A stretch of 64,000 bases of DNA, from assembly GCA_021151695.1 (NCBI GenBank), contig JAGKWU010000010.1, positions 62,001 through 126,000 of the forward strand, written 5' to 3'. The translations under genes and the position numbers were made by a program. Under the pieces are notes generated by a model that saw only the letters and a program-made list of their open reading frames with translations, was not told where the DNA came from and did no database searches. How positions within the stretch are numbered: the stretch's first letter is position 1; every line of letters starts with the position of its first letter. Of this stretch, positions 33,401-41,193 are shown one piece after another. This DNA is from Cellvibrionaceae bacterium. Lineage in GTDB: Bacteria > Pseudomonadota > Gammaproteobacteria > Pseudomonadales > Cellvibrionaceae.

Positions 33401-33763
33401 GATGTTGCCGCGCGCATCCCGCATCGGCAACGCCATCGCCAAATGCCAGCGATAATTGCCGTCTGCACGCCTAAGGCGAAAGTTAATTTCATAGCCTTCG
33501 CCATTTTTGATGGCCTCTGACCAGCGACGCAAAGCCTCGGCCTGATCCTCTGGATGAACGAGGTTGATCCATTTATAACCAATGATCTCGCCGGCTGGCA
33601 GGCCAAAGTAATCGAGCACCCGCTGGTTGACATAGTCGAGGCTGCCATTGGCCTGGGCACTCCAGACCTGTTGTGGCATGGCATCGACCAGGGTACGAAA
33701 ATGGCCATTGGTGGATGCAGCCTGCGCGGGATGCTGATGATGATTGGATCTTTCGTTGCTCAT
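30470..33763 (-). CDS. Multi-PAS GGDEF-EAL protein (c-di-GMP turnover)
   Basis: A 1097-residue cytoplasmic sensor without membrane segments. Five PAS/PAC units are visible in a row (recurring WVGTSTDIT, TFGTLQDITARK, SGTAQDITDRK, LGCTAIDLTDHH, NGVIQDISDQK). The GGDEF domain has ARIGGDEF with an upstream RxxD site (REGD). The EAL domain keeps EALIRWQHP, the DDFGTGYSS loop, LKIDQSFV and AEGVET, so both cyclase and phosphodiesterase sites look complete. Such proteins often act as phosphodiesterases with GTP-bound GGDEF control. A single gene with its own upstream gap. Confidence 0.95.
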   Translation of the reverse strand: MSNERSNHHQHPAQAASTNGHFRTLVDAMPQQVWSAQANGSLDYVNQRVLDYFGLPAGEIIGYKWINLVHPEDQAEALRRWSEAIKNGEGYEINFRLRRADGNYRWHLAMALPMRDARGNITHWVGTSTDITTHKETETALAVSKTQLASAQERALIGSWELDLKTNTRSASAEWFQIIGRDPALGVPSLNEFLASVHPDDLEALLASRAKTLVDYENSQLDFRMINSDGDVRWIELRTQMILDSQGEPLRTFGTLQDITARKQIETALQESEAQLAAAQARAKMGSWRRDLETGKATWSTEMYRLFHRDPGRLPPSFAEFMRLIHPEDRSGFLTRYEHYIREGNGYQIDFRVPQPDGSTCWIEARSETQRDKQGRAIALSGTAQDITDRKEAELALNASESRFRAFMEKSPAISFIKDEAGYFVYINPMFEHVFQLKPEHIIGKTVFDVWPQEIAQRLHDHDQAIFASNQQTEAIEDVPTAVGMRHWLSVKFVFDNASGQRFLGCTAIDLTDHHNAEQALRTSTKLLNMSQQVARLGGWELDIPSGELFWTDEVYRLLDTNPLEHTPTVASGLEYFPPSSREPLAKALESAMETGESFDMELEMNTLAGRHIDVRITWAVTFEEGRPRKLNGVIQDISDQKAAQLALLAANRELERANQRLEHIAHYDALTHLPNRVLLADRMQQAMAQSQRRQQSLAVAFIDLDGFKTVNDQYGHSMGDQLLIAIALRMRAALREGDTLARIGGDEFVVVLTDLNRASDCEPLLKRLLEAAAEPITLNDSKLEVSASIGVTIYPQDGVDAEQLLRHADQAMYLAKQAGKNCYHMFDVAKDTAVKNQRESLENIRAGLDNHEFVLYYQPKVNMRTGEVVGAEALIRWQHPLQGLLPPGAFLPAIENHQISIELGEWVITAALRQMAQWKKLGLDIPVSVNISALQLQHEDFINRLQELLKDQSEARKLELEILETSALEDITQVSRVIHSCQQLGVSFALDDFGTGYSSLAYLKRLPAQLLKIDQSFVRDMLDDPDDLTIIKGIIGLATAFRRQVIAEGVETIAHGEMLLAIGCELAQGYGIARPMPAADIPDWVRSWQPDPAWKQ

Positions 33764-34044
33764 GTAGACCAGTGAGTCCTGTTTCCGAATCCTGTCATGC
33801 CCGCCATTAGGGCTGGCGTTAACTGCTGGGAGTGCCTGGATACTTCCATTGTTAGGGCTGGTTAAAATCCACTGTGTTCAAAGTGTAGACAATACCCGCA
33901 CTTTTGCCCTGCCGGTTGCGGAAATTGGTTGTCGGAAAATGAGGGCAAATGGCGGGCTTTAGCCGGCTGGTCGCACAGGGGTTGGTCTTGGTAGAATTGC
34001 GCCCCTTTTTATGGAGCTCCCGCTCCGTTGCTGCCGAGATTCCT

Positions 34045-35403
34045 GTGAATTCATCGCCTTTACCCTTTGAACGCCGTGTCGTTAGCTCACTGGCTGCACT
34101 CTATACCTTCCGCATGTTCGGCCTGTTTTTGCTGCTGCCGGTACTCGCGCTTTACGGCACCCAGTACGAAGGCCACACGCCTTTCCTGTTGGGGGTGGCG
34201 CTGGGTGCTTATGGCGCCAGCCAGGCACTGCTACAGATTCCCTTTGGAATGTTGTCGGATCGTATAGGCCGCAAACCCATCATTTTATTGGGCTTGGTGG
34301 TGTTCATTATTGGCAGCGTCATAGCGGCCAAAGCCTCCACGGTTTACGGGTTGATACTGGGGCGCTTCCTTCAGGGCGGCGGTGCTATCTCCGGTGCCAT
34401 CATGGCCCTGTTGACTGACCTCACCTCTGACGAGAGCCGCACCAAAGCGATGGCCACGATCGGTGCTTCTATCGGTATTTCCTTTTCGGTCGCTATGACG
34501 GTGGGCCCATTGCTCGCCCATTGGGGCGGTATAGGTACTATCTTCTGGATTACTGCCGGTCTGGGGGTGATAGGTATCGCCATTCTGTTTGGGCTGATCC
34601 CCGCCGTAACCGAAAGCCCGCAACCCAAGCGCGAGGCACTGCCCGCCCGCGATCTTTTCTGGAAAACCTTTACCCACCCGGAACTGCTACGCCTCAACCT
34701 GGGGATTTTCGCCCTGCACTTTGTGCTTATGTCCAACTTTATGGTGTTGCCATTGATCCTTGAGCAGCAATTGCAGTTGCCCCGCAGCCAGCATGGATTG
34801 ATCTACTTTCCTATGTTGGTTATCGCCTTCGCGCTTATGTTGCCCTTTGTGATCATCGCGGAAAAACGCCGCAAGATTAAGCCGGTATTTCTTGCCGCCG
34901 TTGGCCTGCTGGCGCTGATGGAATTAGCCTTGATGGTGGCGCCGCCGAGCCTGGTGTTTACCTTGGGCGCTATCTTCCTGTTCTTTGTTGCCTTCAATTT
35001 ACTGGAGGCGACACTGCCTTCCTTGGTGAGCAAAATAGCCCCTGCCGGTGCCAAAGGCACAGCTACCGGCATCTACGCTACCAGCCAGGTGATAGGGGTT
35101 TCCTGCGGTGGCGCCCTGGGCGGCTGGCTGTTGCAGCAATATGGTATTCCCGCTGTGCTGGGGCTGGGTGCCATTTTCAGCATCGTCTGGCTGGCCGTCG
35201 CCTGGACGATGAAACCTCCGCGCTTCCTCGCCAGCGTGCTTATCCCTCTTCGCCACCACAAGGGCGCGGAAGTGGCGGCCAAAATGCGTGCGGTTACCGG
35301 TGTGGCGGAAGTGGTGATAGTGGAATCGGAAAACACCGCCTATCTCAAAGTCGACCAGCAGCTGGTAGATCGCAAAGCCTTGCATGCGATTGTTGAAGGC
35401 TAA
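34045..35403 (+). CDS. MFS transporter, YajR-like with C-terminal YAM domain
   Basis: A 452-residue, 12-helix major facilitator. The motif A loop is GMLSDRIGRKPI and TM segments from FRMFGLFLLLPVLALYGTQYEG onward align in my memory with E. coli YajR. After the last helix, a small ferredoxin-like domain (VAAKMRAVTGVAEVVIVESENTAYLKVDQQLVDRKALHAI) matches the YAM domain. The GTG at 34045 starts the homologous part (NSSPLPFERRVVSSL); an in-frame ATG at 33949 with a TGAGGG site would add 32 residues. Substrate unknown. In Pseudomonas-type genomes an MFS gene of this type sits between uvrA and ssb; here it precedes ssb. Confidence 0.88.
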   Translation: MNSSPLPFERRVVSSLAALYTFRMFGLFLLLPVLALYGTQYEGHTPFLLGVALGAYGASQALLQIPFGMLSDRIGRKPIILLGLVVFIIGSVIAAKASTVYGLILGRFLQGGGAISGAIMALLTDLTSDESRTKAMATIGASIGISFSVAMTVGPLLAHWGGIGTIFWITAGLGVIGIAILFGLIPAVTESPQPKREALPARDLFWKTFTHPELLRLNLGIFALHFVLMSNFMVLPLILEQQLQLPRSQHGLIYFPMLVIAFALMLPFVIIAEKRRKIKPVFLAAVGLLALMELALMVAPPSLVFTLGAIFLFFVAFNLLEATLPSLVSKIAPAGAKGTATGIYATSQVIGVSCGGALGGWLLQQYGIPAVLGLGAIFSIVWLAVAWTMKPPRFLASVLIPLRHHKGAEVAAKMRAVTGVAEVVIVESENTAYLKVDQQLVDRKALHAIVEG

Positions 35404-35481
35404 GGGAAATGTCAGTTCACACCACCGAAATATTCTAAGCCGGCCAATTGAACCTGGCGAAGCTCAAGGTTAAAGTGACCG

Positions 35482-35516
35482 AACTCAGCCCGGCATAAGT
35501 CGGGCTGAGTTGTTTT
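35482..35516 (+). terminator. Rho-independent terminator after the MFS gene
   Basis: AACTCAGCCCG and CGGGCTGAGTT form an 11-bp stem with an 8-nt loop, followed by GTTTTT. Confidence 0.85.
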
Positions 35517-35583
35517 TACACTCGAATGTCGCCTGAAAAAAATCATGAGGGCGAATACACCATCAAACAAAGAGGAATTCATT

Positions 35584-36243
35584 ATGGCTCGCGGTATTAA
35601 TAAAGTGATTTTAGTTGGCAACGTGGGGCAGGACCCGGAAGTCAAATACATGCCGTCCGGCGGCGCTGTCACCAACATCAGTGTTGCAACCTCAGAGACA
35701 TGGAAGGACAAAAATACCGGCCAGCCACAAGAGCGTACCGAATGGCACCGTGTTGTTTTCTTTAACCGCCTGGGCGAAATTGCCGGCGAGTATCTGAAAA
35801 AAGGCAGCAAGGTTTACGTAGAAGGCTCACTGCGCACCCGCAAATGGCAAGCGCAGGATGGCAGCGATCGTTACACCACTGAAATCGTCGCCAGCGAAAT
35901 GCAAATGCTTGACGGTCGCGGCGAAGGTGCCGGCGGCGGTTACAACCAGGATCAAGGCTTTGGCGGCGGCCAGAACTTTAACCAGGGCGGCGGCTTTGCT
36001 CAGGGAGCTCCAGCACAAGCGGCTGGCTTCAATCAGGGTGGCCAGGGTGGTTACCAACAGCCAGCACAGGGTGGCGGCTTCAACCAAGGCGGTCAAGGCA
36101 GTGGCTTCAATCAGGGCAGCGGTCAAGGTGGCGGTTTCAACCAGGCACCTGCGCAGCAACCACGTGGAGGTTTCAATCAACAACCTCAGCAGCCGCAACA
36201 GCCTGCCGGTTTTGATTCATTCGATGATGATATTCCGTTTTGA
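35584..36243 (+). CDS. ssb: Single-stranded DNA-binding protein
   Basis: A 219-residue SSB. The OB fold occupies residues 1-110 (MARGINKVILVGNVGQDPEVKYMP, TEWHRVVFFNRLGEIAGEYLKKGSKVYVEGSLRTRKWQ). The linker is long and made of Gly/Gln/Phe/Asn repeats (units such as GGFNQGGQG), and the tail ends in FDSFDDDIPF, the acidic tip that recruits repair and replication proteins. The ATG at 35584 has AGAGGA upstream. The linker is longer than in E. coli SSB (178 residues). Confidence 0.97.
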   Translation: MARGINKVILVGNVGQDPEVKYMPSGGAVTNISVATSETWKDKNTGQPQERTEWHRVVFFNRLGEIAGEYLKKGSKVYVEGSLRTRKWQAQDGSDRYTTEIVASEMQMLDGRGEGAGGGYNQDQGFGGGQNFNQGGGFAQGAPAQAAGFNQGGQGGYQQPAQGGGFNQGGQGSGFNQGSGQGGGFNQAPAQQPRGGFNQQPQQPQQPAGFDSFDDDIPF

Positions 36244-36261
36244 TTTGAAGATAGGTTCGCT

Positions 36262-36288
36262 AAAAAACCCGCTTATGGCGGGTTTTTT
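36262..36288. terminator. Bidirectional rho-independent terminator
   Basis: AAAAAACCCGC and GCGGGTTTTTT pair around a 5-nt loop between ssb and the leftward soxR. Confidence 0.92.
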
Positions 36289-36302
36289 ATTGGGCGGAAA
36301 AA

Positions 36303-36770
36303 TTATTCCTCCACCCATAAATAATGTGGCCCCGGTCCATCCTCGCCTGCTTTATCCAGCGGGTTGCGCAGGCGACAGCGTTCGATAGACAGGCAGCCGC
36401 AGCCGATGCAGTCGTCCAATGTGTTGCGCAGTTTTTGCAGCTGTTCAATGCGCATATCCAAATCTGCTCGCCAGTGAGTAGAGAGTTTTTTCCAGTCGGC
36501 TTGTGTGGGCGCTTTGTGGCGCGGCAAGCCAGCCAATGCATCGCCAATCTCCTTTAGCGGAATGCCCACACGCTGGGCGACGCGAATAAACGATACGCGC
36601 CGCAACACCTCACGCCCGTAGCGCCGCTGGTTGCCCTGGGTGCGTGTGCTTTCAATTAATCCCTTGTTTTCATAAAAGTGCAGGGTAGATACCGCAACGC
36701 CACTGCGCGCAGCCACTTCACCAACGGACAGCGAGAGTGGAATGCCGGCGGCTTCAAGAGCTTTGTTCAT
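36303..36770 (-). CDS. soxR: Redox-sensitive MerR-family regulator SoxR
   Basis: A 155-residue MerR-type activator. The helix-turn-helix is LSVGEVAARSGVAVSTLHFYENKGLIES and the [2Fe-2S] site is CIGCGCLSIERC (CX2CXCX5C), which is oxidised by redox-cycling compounds. Good ribosome site (AAGGAG, 4 nt spacing). It is divergent from a monooxygenase-like gene with a perfect SoxR box between them. In non-enteric bacteria SoxR controls a small set of genes directly (no SoxS); a monooxygenase neighbour as a target is known from Pseudomonas. Confidence 0.97.
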   Translation of the reverse strand: MNKALEAAGIPLSLSVGEVAARSGVAVSTLHFYENKGLIESTRTQGNQRRYGREVLRRVSFIRVAQRVGIPLKEIGDALAGLPRHKAPTQADWKKLSTHWRADLDMRIEQLQKLRNTLDDCIGCGCLSIERCRLRNPLDKAGEDGPGPHYLWVEE

Positions 36771-36812
36771 ACGACTCCTTTATTAATGGTGCGGACTGTA
36801 TCGATAAAAGGC

Positions 36813-36843
36813 TTGACCTCAACTTAAGTTGAGGTATTAGTCT
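36813..36843 (+). promoter_or_regulatory. SoxR box in a long-spacer promoter
   Basis: CCTCAACTTAAGTTGAGG (36817-36834) is a perfect 18-bp palindrome very close to the SoxR consensus. It lies between TTGACC (36813-36818) and TAGTCT (36838-36843), a 19-bp spacer typical of MerR-type promoters, and reads toward the monooxygenase gene. Confidence 0.9.
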
Positions 36844-36884
36844 AGGCGCTCCGATTAGCCAAGGTCTAGTAAGAGGTGTGTGAA

Positions 36885-37223
36885 ATGATTGATGGAACTC
36901 CAATAATCAACGAGCAATTGCGTCTGCGTGTCGATAAGTTTGTAGTGCCCGAGGCTGTGCATGACCAGTTCGTGCGCAAGATGAAATACCTGCAGGAGAG
37001 TTTGCGCACATTGCCCGGCTGCCTGAGCGCTAATCTACTCAGTCAAACAGACGGAACCGGGGAGTTTAATGTGCTTACCCTGGTGGAGTGGGAAAACGAA
37101 TCCTCTATCGCCAATGCCTTTATTGTGATGCAGCAAAAATTTGCCGAGGAAAAATTTGATCCCAAGGAATTTACCCGGTCTCTCGGGATTCGAGCGGATT
37201 TGGGTTTTTACAAAATCATGTGA
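36885..37223 (+). CDS. Antibiotic biosynthesis monooxygenase (ABM)-family protein
   Basis: A 112-residue protein of the dimeric ferredoxin-like ABM group (VDKFVVPEAVHDQFVRKMKYLQESLRTLPGCLSANLLSQ ... FNVLTLVEWENESSIANA). ATG at 36885 with AGAGG 8 nt upstream; the GTG at 36876 overlaps that ribosome site and is rejected. Under a SoxR-box promoter, so it is induced by redox-active drugs or quinones. Members act as cofactor-free oxygenases on quinols or as haem-binding proteins; the exact substrate is not known. Confidence 0.88.
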   Translation: MIDGTPIINEQLRLRVDKFVVPEAVHDQFVRKMKYLQESLRTLPGCLSANLLSQTDGTGEFNVLTLVEWENESSIANAFIVMQQKFAEEKFDPKEFTRSLGIRADLGFYKIM

Positions 37224-37328
37224 TCGTTGAAGGCTGGCAGGGATGCCAAGGTCAAATTTATAGTGGACACATGTATATATAATATAATTTATACTCCTGA
37301 CCATCCTCCGTAAAAGCGACAGCGGCAC

Positions 37329-38510
37329 ATGCAAGAATTCTATAAAAAAGCGCTAATGACTTTTCTTGGCCTGACGGTGTTAAGTGTACTGACGGCTTAT
37401 CTCTGTGTAGATCGTACCTTTTTGCGGGTGGCATTGTTACCGGCGAATGGGAGCGAGCTGCGCTGGGTTTCCCAGGGTGATGGCGATGATAAACAGGGTG
37501 GCCAATCGACCATCAGGATTGACGACGACAAGTTCAGCCTGAGTTTTGAGTTTATGCTCAGGCACAAAACGGAGTACCCAGCGGCCTCCGCGTCCCTGGT
37601 GTTTTTGGATAAGCAGGGCAAGCAGGCGCTGATAGATCTCTCCCGCTACGACCATTTGTCGTTCAGCGCCAAATGTGCGCCCGCGAATACCCTGACGTTT
37701 TTTGTACTGACCTTTGAAGACAAGATTTCCGTCGCCAATGATCAATTGACCTATCGCGGCCCGTCCACCTTCTTCTCCTGCAACGAAAACTGGAGCCGTA
37801 ACGACATAGACCTGACTCGCCTGGAAACCCCCCAATGGTGGTTCAGTATGTTCAAGCTGCAGCTGTCCGAGCAGGAGTACAAACTCAATAAAGTGCCGCG
37901 CATCGCCTTTGCCAGCAGCTTCCAAAGTCCCTATGACGTGGCCTCCAAAGTGCAATTGGAAGAGATCGTCCTCACCGGGCGCGACTGGATTTATATGTAC
38001 CTGCTTGGGGGGATTTTACTGGTGGTATGGGGTGGTTATGGTTTCTGGTTTTTCCGCCAGCACACACAGGCGGTGATCGGCGACCTGCGTGACAAAATCC
38101 AGCGCGACCGCCCGCTGGTGGCCTACCAACAGCTGACCGTAGAGCCGCATCGCGACAAAGACAAAAGTGCCATTTTGCACTTTATGGCCACCAACTATTC
38201 CAATGCCGAGCTGAGCCTGGAGGGCATGGCCGTCAGCATTGCGGTCAGCCGCACCAAGATCAACGATATCCTCAAGGCGGAGTTAGGCTTCACCTTTACC
38301 GGCTACCTCAACAAGCTGCGCCTGACCGAGGCTGCCCGTCTGTTGGCAGAAAAAGAGGATGCCAATATTGCCGAGATTGCCTACTCGGTGGGTTACAAAA
38401 ACGTGTCCTACTTTAACAAGCTGTTTAAAGAGGAATACGGCTGCACACCCAAAACCTTCAAGAGTATCTGTGATCGCCCGCCCGGCGAAAATCCGCCTGA
38501 ACAAGGCTGA
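37329..38510 (+). CDS. Membrane-anchored AraC-family regulator with periplasmic sensor
   Basis: A 393-residue one-component regulator. TM1 (LMTFLGLTVLSVLTAYLCV) and TM2 (IYMYLLGGILLVVWGGYGFWFF, about residue 220) enclose a periplasmic beta-rich domain of about 190 residues (LIDLSRYDHLSFSAKC, WSRNDIDLTRLETPQWW) resembling a carbohydrate-binding jelly roll. The C-terminus has the AraC double helix-turn-helix (GMAVSIAVSRTKINDILKAELGFTFTGYLNKLRLTEAARLLAEKEDANIAEIAYSVGYKNVSYFNKLFKEEYGCTPKTFK). Overlapping TATAAT sequences at 37278-37288 may be its -10. It stands 160 bp before a GH5 endoglucanase gene, with direct repeats between, so it probably senses a glycan and activates that gene. Confidence 0.88.
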   Translation: MQEFYKKALMTFLGLTVLSVLTAYLCVDRTFLRVALLPANGSELRWVSQGDGDDKQGGQSTIRIDDDKFSLSFEFMLRHKTEYPAASASLVFLDKQGKQALIDLSRYDHLSFSAKCAPANTLTFFVLTFEDKISVANDQLTYRGPSTFFSCNENWSRNDIDLTRLETPQWWFSMFKLQLSEQEYKLNKVPRIAFASSFQSPYDVASKVQLEEIVLTGRDWIYMYLLGGILLVVWGGYGFWFFRQHTQAVIGDLRDKIQRDRPLVAYQQLTVEPHRDKDKSAILHFMATNYSNAELSLEGMAVSIAVSRTKINDILKAELGFTFTGYLNKLRLTEAARLLAEKEDANIAEIAYSVGYKNVSYFNKLFKEEYGCTPKTFKSICDRPPGENPPEQG

Positions 38511-38519
38511 TTTGCCGGC

Positions 38520-38551
38520 AAAACTTCAACAAAAACGAAAAAAACTTCAAC
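38520..38551 (+). promoter_or_regulatory. AraC-type direct repeats before the GH5 gene
   Basis: AAAACTTCAAC occurs at 38520-38530 and again at 38541-38551, 21 bp (two helix turns) apart, the geometry of AraC-family half-sites. An inverted CAACTT/AAGTTG pair follows at 38550-38566. It begins 9 bp after the AraC gene stop. Confidence 0.6.
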
Positions 38552-38670
38552 TTTTTGCAAGTTGATAAGGTTTTTAGCAAAAGCATTACAGCTAAATCTC
38601 TGGTTTCCCTAGTCTTGACGCCAATCACCACTGTTGGTGTTGTTGACTATAAGTGCAGAGATTTAACCTG

Positions 38671-40005
38671 ATGAAAATAATAAACCTGTTGTTCTTGTCC
38701 AGCCTGTTGGCGGCCACTTCAGCCTGTGGCGGCGGTGGTGGCGGTAGTTCCACTGGCTCTAATCCACCGGTAGCGACTTCGGCGGCTGCAACGACCTCCA
38801 GTGTGGTGGTATCTTCCAGTACCTCAAGCTCAACCAGTACATCTACCTCCAGTTCAACGCCTACCAGCAAGTCATCTTCCAGCTCATCCGCCGTTGGCCT
38901 TTACCCAAGCTACAACACCAAACCTTTGGCACCGGATGCCACTGGCGTTGGCAGCACGGCGGTGCAAGTCGCAAGCAAGATCAAGCTCGGTTTCAATATA
39001 GGTAATACCCTGGAGGCTACCGGCGGAAAGACGGAAACCTATTGGGGCAACCCAAAAATCACCAAGGAGTTTGTGACCTTTGTTAAGCAGTCCGGCTTCA
39101 ACGCCATTCGCCTGCCCACCTCATGGGACCAGTATTCCAACCAGACGACCGCGGAGATAGATGCGGCCTGGTTGGTCCGCGTGAAGGAGGTGGTGCAGTA
39201 CTGCGTGGATAACGACCTCTATGTGATTGTGAACATCCACTGGGATGGCGGTTGGTTGGAAAACAACGTGACCACAGCCAAGCAGGCACAAAACAATGCC
39301 AAGCAAAAAGCCTTTTGGGAGCAAATCGCCACCCAGTTGCGCGATTTTGATGAGCATGTTCTCTTCGCCAGTGCCAACGAGCCCAATGTAGAAACGGCTG
39401 AGCAGATGGCGGTATTGCTCTCCTACCATCAAACCTTTGTGGACACAGTGCGCGCCACCGGCGGCAAAAATGCCAACCGCGTGCTGATTGTGCAGGGGCC
39501 TTCTACCGATATCGAAAAGACCAACAAGCTCTGGACGCAGCTGCCGACGGACACAGTGAAAGACAAGCTGATGGCCGAGATTCACTACTACACGCCCTGG
39601 AACTTTACCGGCATGACCAAGGACGAGACCTGGGGCAATCAGTTCTTCTATTGGGGTAAGGATTTCCATTCCAAAACCGATACCGCTCACAACCCCACCT
39701 GGGGTGAGGAAGACGCGGTTGACCAGAATTTCAAACTCATGAAAACCCAATTTATCGACAAGGGTATTCCCGTTGTGGTGGGTGAGTTTGGTGCTATGAA
39801 TCGCAAAAGCCTGACGGGCGATGATTTGAAGTTGCATCAAGACAGTCGCGCCCACTACTACAACTATGTCACCAAACAGGCGATCGCCAACGGCCTGCTG
39901 CCTTTCGTGTGGGATATAGGTGAAGTGCTTGATCGCACCAACAACAAAGTGCTGGAGAGCTACATTCTGGATGCTCTGGTACAAGGCGCTGCTGCTCATC
40001 CCTAA
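38671..40005 (+). CDS. GH5 endoglucanase, exported, probable lipoprotein
   Basis: A 444-residue enzyme predicted to cut internal beta-1,4 links of cellulose or related glucans. The signal ends at ATSAC followed by Gly residues, so it is probably lipidated and held on the outer membrane. A Ser/Thr linker (about residues 35-75) precedes the GH5 domain: KLGFNIGNTLEATGG, GFNAIRLPTSW, VNIHWDGGW, acid/base Glu in SANEPN, IHYYTPW and nucleophile Glu in VVGEFGAM. The ATG at 38671 gives a normal signal peptide; a GTG at 38653 is less likely. Probably activated by the AraC regulator just upstream. Confidence 0.95.
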   Translation: MKIINLLFLSSLLAATSACGGGGGGSSTGSNPPVATSAAATTSSVVVSSSTSSSTSTSTSSSTPTSKSSSSSSAVGLYPSYNTKPLAPDATGVGSTAVQVASKIKLGFNIGNTLEATGGKTETYWGNPKITKEFVTFVKQSGFNAIRLPTSWDQYSNQTTAEIDAAWLVRVKEVVQYCVDNDLYVIVNIHWDGGWLENNVTTAKQAQNNAKQKAFWEQIATQLRDFDEHVLFASANEPNVETAEQMAVLLSYHQTFVDTVRATGGKNANRVLIVQGPSTDIEKTNKLWTQLPTDTVKDKLMAEIHYYTPWNFTGMTKDETWGNQFFYWGKDFHSKTDTAHNPTWGEEDAVDQNFKLMKTQFIDKGIPVVVGEFGAMNRKSLTGDDLKLHQDSRAHYYNYVTKQAIANGLLPFVWDIGEVLDRTNNKVLESYILDALVQGAAAHP

Positions 40006-40046
40006 GTCGGTCTCTACGCAGCGTTACACGCGGATGCTAACCAAAA

Positions 40047-40075
40047 TGAATGCAGGGTATTAATGCCTGCATTCA
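40047..40075 (+). terminator. Hairpin after the GH5 gene, possible terminator
   Basis: TGAATGCAGG and CCTGCATTCA form a 10-bp stem with a 9-nt loop. There is no proper T-run after it, so intrinsic termination is uncertain. Confidence 0.45.
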
Positions 40076-40129
40076 CACCATAAAAACGAGTGCATCTATT
40101 TTCCCGCTCGGGGAAACAGGAGAACCAAC

Positions 40130-40948
40130 ATGCCAAACACCTTGCGAATAGTCAGTCCCCTGATGGAAAGACTCACACAATGCGACAGCGGAAATTTAAT
40201 CACACTGCAGAATCTTTCCGAAAACATAAAACCTTTCTTATCGCTCAAACTGATCGGCGCCGGTTCGGCGAGCGATGCACACCAGGAAGATGTGGTGTTC
40301 GCGTCAGGTCAGGCCACAGTAACTTACGTTATTTCGGGGCAGGCAGCCTATGCCGACTCAACGGGTAAACGCGGGTTGCTAAAGCAGGGTGGTGTGTCAT
40401 GGGTGTTGAGTGGCTCGGGAGCTTGGAGTCGAGTGGAGCCAATAACCCACAATTATCTCGCGGTAGAGTTAAGTGTGGCGCTGGCGCCAGCGCTGGAAAA
40501 TTCACCGCCCCAAAGTGCCTGGCTTGATGCAAATTTGGTTGAACGCGATGGCCCGGCAGGATTGTTGATCGGATGGTTCGGTGAAAACGCAGGTAGCTTC
40601 ACACTACCTTCCCTAATGAATTATGCCGTTGTACATCTGAATGCAAATCAGGAATGGTGTTATGAAATGCCTGCAAATCACGGCGTCGCCTGGGGGTTTG
40701 TCGTGAGTGGCGCGCTGGTAACACCCGACGGTGAAATGGCCGCTAATCGCATTACGTTGCTGGATTGCAGCAGCGGAGAAGTTAATCTGCGCGCAGCTGC
40801 AAATTCAATTTTTGTCGTGGGCTCAAGCCAGGCGTTTGGCCATGATCTGATCGCGCATAAAAATTCTGTTCACACATCGAGTGATGCACTGCAAATGGGT
40901 ATAGAAAGGCTCGCACAGCTTGAGGCATCGCTGGAGGTAAAAAGTTAA
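40130..40948 (+). CDS. Divergent pirin-like bicupin protein
   Basis: A 272-residue cytoplasmic protein with a strong ribosome site (AGGAGA). The first cupin keeps the pirin frame (VTYVISGQAAYADSTGKRGLLKQGGVSWVLSGSGAW) but most metal ligands are lost: HPHRGFE is replaced by DAHQEDV and the later His by Trp. The second half (WCYEMPANHGVAWGFVVSGALVTPDGEMAANRITLLDC) fits the second cupin. Without the metal site a quercetinase activity is unlikely; it may be a binding or regulatory protein. It lies between two endoglucanase genes, with its own terminator, so a link to glycan use is only positional. Confidence 0.65.
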   Translation: MPNTLRIVSPLMERLTQCDSGNLITLQNLSENIKPFLSLKLIGAGSASDAHQEDVVFASGQATVTYVISGQAAYADSTGKRGLLKQGGVSWVLSGSGAWSRVEPITHNYLAVELSVALAPALENSPPQSAWLDANLVERDGPAGLLIGWFGENAGSFTLPSLMNYAVVHLNANQEWCYEMPANHGVAWGFVVSGALVTPDGEMAANRITLLDCSSGEVNLRAAANSIFVVGSSQAFGHDLIAHKNSVHTSSDALQMGIERLAQLEASLEVKS

Positions 40949-41040
40949 ATCGTCTCGCCAAAAAAATGATCGACCAATCTATTTTAATAATAACGATGTA
41001 AGGTTCCTGAAAAATTTACGTTTGCTTTTCATAAAAAAAT

Positions 41041-41073
41041 AAAACCGGGCTTGTGCGGACAAGTCTGGTTTTT
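41041..41073 (+). terminator. Rho-independent terminator after the pirin-like gene
   Basis: AAAACCGGGCTTGT pairs with ACAAGTCTGGTTTT (few mismatches) around GCGG and is followed by T residues. Confidence 0.75.
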
Positions 41074-41193
41074 ATGAAATAACAATAATAAAACTCAAGG
41101 ATGCGCTGTTCTATTCAACTATCGAGCAATCGTTCGCTCATCAATACTGCCTTTGTATCAGTAAAAAATAATCAATAACGAAAAGGTAAAACT

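Noticed and set aside
35827..36198. Antisense frame over the ssb linker
   Set aside because: It arises from the GGFNQG repeat codons read backward; no start context.
38625..38870. Antisense frame with Val/Leu/Glu repeats
   Set aside because: It mirrors the Ser/Thr linker of the GH5 lipoprotein.
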